Positions 11,601 through 20,665 of a stretch of 64,000 nt of DNA are shown piece after piece. This DNA is from Panicum virgatum (Eukaryota > Streptophyta > Magnoliopsida > Poales > Poaceae): contig NC_053150.1 in the NCBI RefSeq assembly GCF_016808335.1, positions 41,753,607 to 41,817,606 on the forward strand, given 5' to 3'. The notes under the pieces are model-generated. The model was given only the letters and a program-made list of their open reading frames with translations. It ran no database searches and was not told the DNA's origin. Every line of letters starts with the position of its first letter. Position 1 is the first letter of the stretch. Position numbers and translations under genes: made by a program.

Positions 11601-11715
11601 GGACGCCAGCAAGGCGAGACATCAGTGTTCCAGTGCTTGGGGCCCAGAACACATCATGACGACCATGTGAGGCAGCCACCCAGGGATGATCTTGAGCTAG
11701 AAGAAAAAGACAAGT

Positions 11716-12480
11716 ATCATCGTCCACGGTGGTGTCCTAACGGGCTCAGCTGATCACAGAAGCGCAGAGTGCAGCGCCTACGCAACCTCGAAGAGCCAGA
11801 AGCAAGGTACCTTGACGTGCTGAGGAAAGCGCGTCCAGATCTCGCAGAGCAAGTCACGCGCCCGCGAAGGGTGGAAAGGCGTCCTCCAAGGAGGGAGTGG
11901 CGCCCCAAGCAGCCAAGAGCCGATGACAAGCCATCGGCTGATGTGAACATGGTGTTCGTGCTCCCATCGGAGTTTCGGGCGCCCCAATCGGAGGAATTGG
12001 CCATCGCGCAGTTGGATCTCGGCCCACAGCCGATCATCTTCGAGAAGCCCAAGGAGAGAAGCTACAAGCACATGAAGGGATTGTATCTCAAGAGCCTCAT
12101 CGATGGCAAACCTGTGAACAGGATGTTGGTTGACACTGGCGCTGCAGTCAATCTAATGCCATACTCAGTACTGCGCCGATTGGGTCGTTCTGCTGCTGAT
12201 CTTATCAAGACCAACGTGATGCTCAATGATTTCAACGGCCAGCCGTCGGAGGCACAGGGTGTTCTCAATGTGGAGTTGATAGTTGGCTGCAAGACTGTCC
12301 CAACCTCGTTTTTCATCGTCAACAGTAAGAGTACGTACACAGTGCTGCTTGGTGGAGATTAGATTCACGCCAATTGTTGTGTTCCTTCCACGATGCACCA
12401 GTGTTTGGTCCAATGGGATGGCGATGAAGTGGAGGTGGTCCGTGCAGATGACTCCAGCGAGGTTTCGCTCGCAGAAATGA
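11716..12480 (+). pseudogene. Gypsy aspartic protease, broken
   Basis: The frame 11769-12362 contains MLVDTGAAVNLMP, the D-T-G active site of retropepsins, and later TVLLGGD. The codon after GGD is TAG where the family has Trp, then the frame continues with IHANCCVPSTMHQCL. Nothing that reads as reverse transcriptase follows. Just upstream sits the motif RWCP-GLS-SQKRRVQRLR, which recurs at 12643-12710. Confidence 0.8.
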
Positions 12481-15109
12481 ACGCTTGAGACGCGGAAGGA
12501 CAAGAGCCGATCTCAGGGATCGTGCCGGAAGACTGTGATTGGATCGAAGCGACAAAAAACTGGTTGAGGCTGGTCTTATCCACTGGCCTCACAGAATAAA
12601 CACATTCTGGCAGCGCCGTGAAGAATGCCACCTGCCAAGGTGGTGCCCAGGAGGACTGTCGAGGTCGCAGAAGCGCAGGGTCCAACGCCTGCGCAGTCTC
12701 AAACAATGCCACCTTCAGCTGCTGGAAAGGTTCAACGAGATCTCAGAAATACCAAACCTACGGTCAAAGCGCAGCTTGGTCTGGAAGCGCAAACCGCATA
12801 TTGATTCAGCTGCAGGAGCTAAAGACGCGACACGACATGATGTCCCGTAGGCTTCATGAATTCTACGGGATCATGCCCTGTAGTGGCCGATCTAAGCGAT
12901 CAGCCCCAGCCGATGCGATGCCAGAAAAAGAAAGTCAAAAGAAATAGTAGCAGAACAAATTAGCTGCATGGCTAACATCTGAGTCCGGGCTGATGTGCAG
13001 ATCAGCCCCAAACACAGCCGATTCTAGCAATCGGCGGCAAAATGTCTGAATTCTCTGGTTCATAGTGAATTGGGCACGACCGAGTGGAGAGTCGATCTCC
13101 TCCAATACATGAAGGGCATAAGCGGAGATTTGGTGATGAAATATGGAGACCCATACAAAAATTTTCGTCCGGATGAAGAACTACCGCCGGTGCTCCTACA
13201 ACTTCTTCGCCATCGGCTACTTCCGCTCCTTCGCAGTTCCAGCCATCGACATCGGCTACTTCTGCTCCCATGTGGGCGTGGGAGTGTCTGATACATTAGC
13301 TGATCGATCCGGCCAACAGTACTTATGCATCGTCATCATCATCGGCTGTTCCCGTTCCTGCGACACCATCGGCATCGACGAATTCGGCTCCTACGGGGTC
13401 AGGGCATTCGTCGCCTACAGATGGGTCCGCCTCGCCCGACCCCTGCGGACGGGGTTCGTCTCGCCCGACCCCCGCGGATAGAGGGTAAGGGCATTCGTCA
13501 CATCAGCCGGCTGATTCAGCTTCTATGCTCCTTCGATGCGATCAACATCGGTTACTTTATCCACGTCGACAAAGCATTTGAAGAGCTCTCTACGACAATA
13601 GATGTGCTGATTGGACTTTAGGCTACAGATGTTTGGCTTTCTAACAGCTGATAGTTGTGATGAGAATGCATTATGGCAAGTACGGACCAGGCGGGATTTT
13701 AACCATCGGCTCGTCAACAGCCAATTTGATTGGTAATATTCAAACCCACCATTGCATCATCATACAGTATATGTGTTTATCACTTGCACTAGCTTCCTTG
13801 TATGCTTAGTAGCTTCTACTTGTGTTTCGTGTATATATTTTGAGGTGTGGATGCTAGTGACCATGTGTGGTTAGGCTCATTTGAATATGTTGAATATCTG
13901 ATACCGAGCATGACTTTTATTCTTTTGAAAATCTGAAATATGATCACCGCTTTACTTGGCTACTAGTATGTGTATGCTGACTTTGCTTTTACTATCTTGT
14001 ACATGCCTGGTAGCTATATCTTTTTCTTGGAATCATTTATGCAGCTCGAGTCTCAATGCTTATTTGATAATCTTGTGCTAAATTACATTAAAATCTGAAT
14101 GATGTCCATGTTGTGTTATAATGAAAAGATACAGGTGGGTTTGTTTTGTCTCACTGATCTAGTTCGGGACTGTTTGCTATTGCACTTTAGCATGAACTTG
14201 GACTAGGCTGTGAATGACCAAAACCTTGCTTTAAGCTTCTGATGGTTCAACGGACCTAGGCTTAGCATTGGTTGGTAAGAAGTGGCCTGATAAACAAATA
14301 ACCCCTGGCACAGAACAAAAGGCTTGTTTGAGTTTCAAATGTAATATGTTTTAACCTGCAAGACCTGAGGGCATGAGTAATCAAGCTTGTTAAAAGATCC
14401 TTGTATCGGAGAGAGCTCACTGGTGTAGGTACTTGCTGGTTTTTGCTTGTCATGCTTTAATGTACTAGTTGGCTGGGCTAAGTGGTGATACTTTTTATTT
14501 TAAAAATCCTAAAAATTGCTTGCTCATGTTCTAATATAGATATATTCTTTTGGGCTTTTCTATGCGGTGTCTTTATGCTATACCCTCACTGTATATACAT
14601 GCTAGCACTTGTAAATGCTTTTGAGACATACCTGGAAGCTCACACTCACTCTTTGCATGACATAGCATATTTTTGTGGGGGGAAAAATTTTTTATCAATG
14701 ATGATGGTTTGGTTTATGTGGACTGTTTGGCTAACCGAATATGATTCATCAGCTTTTAGCCGATTCACAATGATCTTTGTAGCGTCGGTTCGGCAAGTGA
14801 TTGTTTTGCAGGAGAGGCCGTATATGTTGATGTTGAGCTGATGAAGCACGAGGATGATCACATAAGTCAGTGCCATCCATGGAATATGAAAACTAGGACC
14901 GATCTGCTACAACATTGAGATTGGTCGGGGAAGGCGTGAGGCCGGTTCAAGCAATCGATCACAAAGTCAGTTGGCTAATAGCCGATCTATCGGCTCGGGG
15001 GGCAAGACCATCAGTGGCATGAGAAGACAATTTGAGGAGATGATGTTTTTATTTGGTTTACGGCTAGCGTCTAGAAGATTCTGTCATATTTGGTCAAACT
15101 TGGGGGGCA
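12481..15109 (+). other. Gypsy internal region without polymerase genes
   Basis: Contains a second copy of the RWCPGGLSRSQKRRVQRLR-coding segment (about 12643-12710), many ATCGGC words shared with the gag part, two close copies of a CTCGCCCGACCCC segment (13430-13480), and an AT-rich stretch (13620-14850) with no gene. It ends in a polypurine tract, TTGGGGGGCA, at 15100-15109 right before the second LTR. Such non-coding filler is typical of defective or LARD-like elements. Confidence 0.6.
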
Positions 15110-15735
15110 TGTGTTATCGCCAGAATTTGATCAGGATTGGTAGGCCAAATGTCAGAAGAATCCCACGGTAAAGGAGTCCACTTAGCTAGGTTTATATCAT
15201 AAGTTTGGCCAAATATGATGATAACTGTGCACTCAAGGCTCAAGCCGAGATGGAGTTACGGGCCTAATCCATGATGAAGTCCAATCTATTCGCGAGGCTG
15301 GTTCGGACTGCAGGAAGAGGCCTCACAAAAATGGACGCCCAGGTCACATATGGACTCCGTTTTGAACGTTCTAGATATGCATGGAAAGTTAAGGAGATAA
15401 GCTTTCCAATACAACTGGAATCACGTCCAGATTCGCTCGGAGTTGACGGGAACTGCCGAAATAATAGGACGACCAGAATATGCCACAATTATACGTCATG
15501 TTTCGGCTAATATTTGGAAGCTTCATGAAGATCTGGACCGGTGGAGGGAAGAGTCCAGATCATGTTATCTAATCTTCAAGTCTTTATTGAGTTGTAATCT
15601 ATCTCTAGTTTTCGTTTAGGAAAGAGTTTAGAGGTTGCCTTGCACGGCAAGAAGTCTCCGGAGTATAAATATGTACCCTATGACATTTGTAAAAAAGAAC
15701 GTCATCACATCTCGCAATCAACAACTCTCGGTGCA
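15110..15735 (+). repeat. Gypsy 3' LTR, truncated
   Basis: Begins TGTGTTATCGCCAG right after the polypurine tract and matches the first 620 bp of the 5' LTR with scattered substitutions. Similarity ends around 15735, about 950 bp short. At the break a 20-bp word (TCGCAATCAACAACTCTCGG) is repeated at 15712-15731 and 15736-15755. Confidence 0.85.
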
Positions 15736-15755
15736 TCGCAATCAACAACTCTCGG

Positions 15756-16429
15756 CCTGTAATCTTGCACGCTGCAGCTCTCTAGTAACTTATGCCCATT
15801 TTTATCATGGGGCCTAAACATTTTAACTGGCATCACTCCGCACTGTGGAGGGCCTTAAGACGAACCACAAGCTACCCGCACCGAAGGCCTGTAAAACTTC
15901 CTGTGGTACCAACATACACACGAAAAAACACTGCACCGGGGCACCCTAGGGCGTCAACTAAAGCAGTGGACACAAGTGCATCTGCCATTCCAAGTGGAGG
16001 TAGAGGAGCACGCTATCTAGCACGCGTGGAGTTAGAGGAGCACGCTATCTAGCACCCACACCCTCTATGGGGGGGGGGGACACTGGTAAGCGCGTGTTTG
16101 CCGCCGGCGAATGAAATACTGTTCTTCTTCTTCCTTGCTACTTCTTCCACCATCTCGCCGGGCCTCGCCCCCGCCGCCGGCGCCGCCCTGCCCGTCCCCG
16201 ACGGCTCACGTCGCCGGATCCGCCGCCACCGTCTCGACCTCCACCACCCTAACTCTTCGCCGAAGCTCACCCCCGCCGCCGCCTCCCTACCTATCTCCGG
16301 CGGCTCACGCCACCGGATCCGCCACCGCCGTCTCGACCTCCCTCATCGCTGCCGGAGCCTCGTCGCCGCAGCTCACCCCCGCCCCGACCCTGCCCAACCG
16401 CCATCCCCCACCGCCCGTCCACCTCCCGC
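15756..16429. other. Intergenic with GC-rich imperfect repeats
   Basis: A 22-bp word (AGAGGAGCACGCTATCTAGCAC) occurs twice about 30 bp apart near 16000-16055. At 16190-16390 two imperfect copies of a roughly 120-bp Pro/Ser-coding GC-rich unit lie in tandem (CGGCTCACG...CGGATCCGCC...CGTCTCGACCTCC). No recognised protein. The CACTA element at 16430 is inserted in this block. Confidence 0.4.
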
Positions 16430-17085
16430 CACTACTACAGAATAGCTCAATAGTCCCGGTTAGCAAACCTCTTTTATCTCGGTTTCTGAACCGGGAACCC
16501 CAATCCGGGACAAAAGATAGGGGTCTTTAGTCCCGGGTGTGGCAACCGGGACAAAAGAGTAGTTTTAGTCCCGGGTCATGCTACCGACCGGGACAAATAG
16601 AATTTTCATGAATAAAAAAAATGAACCCTGACCGCTTGGGGGCTTTGCATGCCGGCGGCCGTCGCTGGCCCCAGCGCCCTCTTCTTCTACCTCTGCTTGT
16701 TCTAGTTCTACACATCATATGTCTCATTTCTCAAATTCCCTAATCAATAACAACATCATCAAATCTCCCGTTCAATTACAACAATGAAACCAGTATCAAT
16801 CCTCAAATTAAAAATATGTTCAATCTACCCCAAATTTCTCCAATTACAACAATTAAACCAGCAACAATCCTCAAATTAAAAATATATTCAAGCTTCCTTT
16901 TTCAGAACAACACCAGCTGGAACAAGTTCATCAACAGAAAAATAAAAATACTATGGATCTCCACCTCCAATCATGCGCTTGCGCTTGCCGTCGAGCCAGC
17001 GCACGCCGATCCCGCCCCTCGCCGGCCCCGCGCTGGGGCCTGGCCGAGCTCCCAACCACGCGGTGGCGCACCGGTTCCGCCCGCA

Positions 17086-17450
17086 CCGGCGGCCCCAGCC
17101 TAGACGCGCGGTGGCTGGAGGCGTTCCTCGGCCCGCTCCTCCCGCGCCAGTGCCCGCCGGTTTGGACACGTGGCAGGCGGCGGCGGCGCCCAACCCGCGC
17201 CGGCGGCCCCCGGCCTGGATGCGCGGTGGCCGGAGGCGTCGCCCGGCCCGCTCCTCCCGCGCTGCTGGGCGCCGGTCCGGATGCGCAACAGTCGACGGCG
17301 ACCGCCCGCGCCGGCGGCCCCCGGCCTAGACGCGCGGCGGCCGGAGGCGTTCCTCGGCCCGCTCCTCCCGCGCCGGTGCCCGCCGGTCTGGACGCGCGGC
17401 AGGCGGCTGCGGCGCCCCACCCGCGCCGGTGGCCCCCGGCCCGCTCCTCC
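17086..17450. repeat. GC-rich minisatellite inside the CACTA element
   Basis: About 3.3 imperfect copies of a 111-115-bp unit; the word CCGGCGGCCC (or CCGGTGGCCC) recurs at 17086, 17200, 17311 and 17426. All six frames are rich in Pro, Ala and Arg, so the open frames here are not evidence of a gene. Confidence 0.8.
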
Positions 17451-17599
17451 CACCGAGCGCTAGAAGTACTCCCCTGAGAGAAAAGATGAGAGTGAGAGGA
17501 GTTGAGGTGAGAGACAACTCAAGGAGTACGAAATGATAAGGCACCGGTACACAGGGATATAAAGAAAAGTGTAGCTTCTCGAAATCACCGAGCGAGGGA

Positions 17600-17860
17600 C
17601 ATGCATTTGTCCCGGTTGGAGACACCAACCGGAACAAAAGGCTGCGCGGGCCTTTTGTCCCGGTTGGAGCCACCAACCGGGATAAAAGGCCACCCTTTTG
17701 TCCCGGTTGGTGCCTCCAACCGGGACAAAAGGCCACCCTTTTGTCCCGGTTGGTGCCTCCAACCGGGACAAAAGACCCCTGTCCGCCCCGCTGCCCCGGC
17801 TAGCTGTTGGACCCGGGACAAAAGCCACCTATTGTCCCGGGCCCAAAGGCTGCCGGGACA
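17600..17860. repeat. CACTA subterminal palindromic repeat array
   Basis: At least four close inverted-repeat units of the type TTTTGTCCCGGTTGG...CCAACCGGGACAAAA. Subterminal arrays like this are the known binding platform of the CACTA accessory transposition protein. The same motif family is found at 57460-57620. Confidence 0.8.
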
Positions 17861-17898
17861 AATGGCCTGGAACAAAGGCCTATTCTGTAGTAGTGCGC

Positions 17899-19189
17899 GC
17901 AAGTGTGCGCCGCTACCGGTAGCGGCGCGCGCTCTATAAGGAAAGTGCCCTCTATGTGCCATCCCCAACCACCTCACGCCATCCGCCGGAGCCCCACCGT
18001 CGAGGTCACGCTGCCGTGACCCCTGCTCCTCTGCGCCGCCCGTCAGAGCCCCACCATGACCTGGACGGAGAGAGAGGGACTGAGCGGAAGGGGATGCCGC
18101 TGCGTGGGCCTTTGCAGTCGCAGGCCTCCGCCGCGCGCAACTACTCCCCTGTCCTCCACCGCGCGCAACTACTCCCCTGTCCTCCACCGCTATTTATATT
18201 TATAACTTGCTAGAAACTTAATTGAAACTAAGTTATACTTGGAATCAAGCCAAGCTTCGACCTTATCTGGAACTCACGAGCTCCAAGATCCGAGATTGAG
18301 GTATTTGATGAAGCTCGAGTATTTCAGTTTTGCGTGATGTGTGAAGGCACCTTGCTACCTCTATTAATTAAATTCAACCATCGAATGTTTAAATAATATA
18401 GCTAGAGGCGAGTCTTGCATTAGCTTGCGAGCTACTGTGTTGCACAAGCTAAAGTAGGTACAAAATAATACTTACTATATTCTATTTTGATAGTTCTATT
18501 TCATCTTCGTATGAAAATCAAGAGAACCTTGCTTGTCATCTTCGTTTTCAATGTTATCATATGCAACCATCGAAATAGAATAATTCAATTTTGGAGATAG
18601 AACTATCAAAAGAAAATATTGAGAATAAAGCTAAATATTTAAATATGCTTCTCTTGTAAAAGGTGGAAAACTACAAAATTTCACAACACAGGAATGAAAA
18701 GTTTTGGTTGTTTGGACTGTAGGAAAATATGAAGCCTCGCAAATCCTAATGAAACAAGATTCCAGCAGTTCACTCTAATCAAACTATATTTACATGATAA
18801 GATATGAGAATAAATCCTTATATATTTCTTTCTCAAATCTCCACATTGTGCAACTGAGGCCACCATCAGGTTCCTCTCGTCGCTACTCATCTCCCACCCC
18901 TTGTCCACCGCCGCTGGCGAGCCCTTTGCTGGAATTTTGAGCTGGAGCACCGCCGGCTATGGCCGAGGGCCATATTGTTTCGATTTCAATTTTTAGGGTC
19001 CTGCATGCAAAACTCCGGGGGGCCATCTGCAAAACCATGTTTCAAGTTTTTGTTTCAATCCTGCGAACTTGTAAAATCGTATAGAATTGTTGAAAAATTC
19101 TAAAAATACAAAATAAAACTCGTAGCAATCCTTATGGAAAGATCTACAACTTTTGTGTAGGTCCATGGACCAGATTCAAAATAAATTTT
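17899..19189. other. Intergenic; no recognisable gene
   Basis: Starts GC-rich and becomes AT-rich after 18190. A weak foldback is visible: ATATTCTATTTTGATAGTTC at about 18477 pairs with its near-complement at about 18598-18622. The stretch 18960-19190 probably belongs to the repeat that follows. Confidence 0.35.
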
Positions 19190-19690
19190 GGTCTATAATA
19201 AATATTACTTTTATTAGCTTTTAAATGTAACACATGTTCTTGGATAGTGCTAGGCTTGATTATTGGGCAGTAGGCTAGTTTGTAGATCTTAGAACTTGTG
19301 TAAAAATTTCGAGACAATCCAAGGTCTTTAGATATAGATATGCACGTGAAAGTTCTACAATAAATTATACTTGTTGCAAGAATGCTAGAGTAAAATTTTG
19401 AGGACTCGAACCAAAAGGGAAAGAGGAAAAAAAATGGAGAAGGAGAAAAAGGCGAAAAAGAGAAAAAAGTGAAAAATAAAAACCATTATATTTTTAGTTA
19501 AAAGTTTTATTACTAAACTATTGTAAAAGGGGAAAAAGATAAAAAAGAAAAGGAAAAGAAGAGGAGGGAAGAAGAAAATGAGAAGAAAGAAGATGGTAAT
19601 TGAAGATGGTTGGATAAAATATAGAATAGTTGGTATAGATGATTAAATATAGAGTATGAATTAGTGCGGGAGAACTAGATAGAGTTGGGA
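19190..19690 (+). repeat. Dispersed repeat, copy A
   Basis: Closely similar in the same orientation to 27578-28090, including AATAAATATTA, GGGCAGTAGGCTAGTTT and GAGGACTCGAACCAAAAGGG followed by an A/G-rich tract. Probably a fragment of an unidentified transposon. No coding sequence. Confidence 0.75.
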
Positions 19691-19785
19691 ATCTCCATGA
19701 TTAGAGCAGAATATTTATTTTAGAGGATGATCATTGCGGATAGTCTTAGATCAACCTCGGAATCCTCCTGTGGTGGAAAAAGTTC

Positions 19786-20310
19786 AATTTACTCCCCTCA
19801 ACTATAACCAAAATCTGGATAACCCCCTAAACTATAATTTAGTTCAATTTACCACCTAAATTATATCATTTAGTTCACTTTACCCTATAACACAATTTAT
19901 CTTTTTTATTTTTCATACACAAATTGAATTTTAATTTCAAATTTTGAATGATAATAATGGACATCACAATGAATATTTAAAAAAATATTATAATTTTTTC
20001 TCATTAGTTTTAGTTTATGTTATTATTAAATATGCTAACATATTAAAATAATGATAAAACTTATGATGCATTTTTTCTAACACGCTTATGATATGTACTA
20101 TTATCTTGTAAAATGTCAATTTAGAACTCCATCTATGTATGAAAAAATAAAATAGACAAATTATATTAGAAGGTACAAATGATATAGTTTGGAGGGTAAA
20201 ATAAACTAAACAATAGAGTTCAGGGGTTATTCAGATTTTGTTTAGAGTTCAGAGAGTTATTCAGATTTTGATTATAGTTGAAGAGAGTAATTTAATTATT
20301 TTTCTATCTT
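19786..20310. mobile_element. MULE-like MITE upstream of the TFIIIC-like gene
   Basis: The left arm (CAACTATAACCAAAATCTGG...) is repeated in inverted form at the right end (...TCAGATTTTGATTATAGTTG), with arms of roughly 60 bp at moderate identity. The internal part is very AT-rich. Arms of the CTCAACTATA type are common in grass Mutator-like MITEs. A clean target duplication was not found, so the borders are approximate. Confidence 0.5.
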
Positions 20311-20665
20311 AAACCTTTCCCTTCTCTCGGACTCTCTTGTCGCTTGCTCTTCCTTCACCGGCGGCGACGACTGGGCGAGCGGCGGCGCCATTTGTTCTGT
20401 CTTCGCCCAGCCCTTTGCCGGCGGTGAGCGCATCCTCCAGGTATGCCCGCCCCTTCTCTTTCCTTCTGCTGTGCGAGACGGAGCACCCCCAAACCCTAAC
20501 AAAACTATTTGTATTCGGATCTGAATGCAGTTACAATATATTACCTACTAACTTCGATTTCGTTTGCAAGAATTATCGGGTGACATGTGTACACCCATGT
20601 TCTATGCTGGTTCCGCCCCTGGTCCGAGCTTAATTTCGCTGCTGGATAAGTAGATATGCTTGGGC
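20310..20665 (+). promoter_or_regulatory. 5' leader region of the TFIIIC-like gene
   Basis: A pyrimidine-rich then GC-rich segment (20320-20440) followed by a possible donor GTATGC at about 20442 suggests a 5' UTR intron ending shortly before ATG 20666. This is inference; the acceptor is not certain. Confidence 0.35.

Larger units (their letters stand above)
7845..15735 (+). mobile_element. Gypsy-type LTR retrotransposon, gag-protease only, 3' truncated
   Basis: A full 5' LTR (7845-9416) and a partial second LTR starting at 15110 share closely similar sequence in direct orientation. The internal part carries a broken gag and an aspartic protease. No reverse transcriptase, RNase H or integrase motif can be read between 12363 and 15109, so the copy is defective and non-autonomous. 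The right LTR stops matching near 15735, so no target duplication can be confirmed; the left flank is GAGAC. Confidence 0.85.
16430..17895 (-). mobile_element. Non-autonomous CACTA (En/Spm) element
   Basis: The left end reads CACTACTACAGAATAG and the right end is its inverted copy (CTATTCTGTAGTAGTG). Both sides are flanked by CGC (16427-16429, 17896-17898), the 3-bp duplication expected for CACTA. The subterminal zones contain arrays of TCCCGGTTGG / CCAACCGGGA palindromes (16450-16600, 17600-17860). No transposase is present, so it depends on an enzyme supplied elsewhere. Read on the minus strand, its end matches the left end of the element at 57350 over about 200 bp, so it is probably a deletion derivative of that family, hence the strand call. 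Confidence 0.9.

Noticed and set aside
17600..17860. CRISPR-like array of spaced repeats
   Set aside because: The units are palindromic, alternate in orientation and sit at the end of a CACTA element; this is a plant genome.
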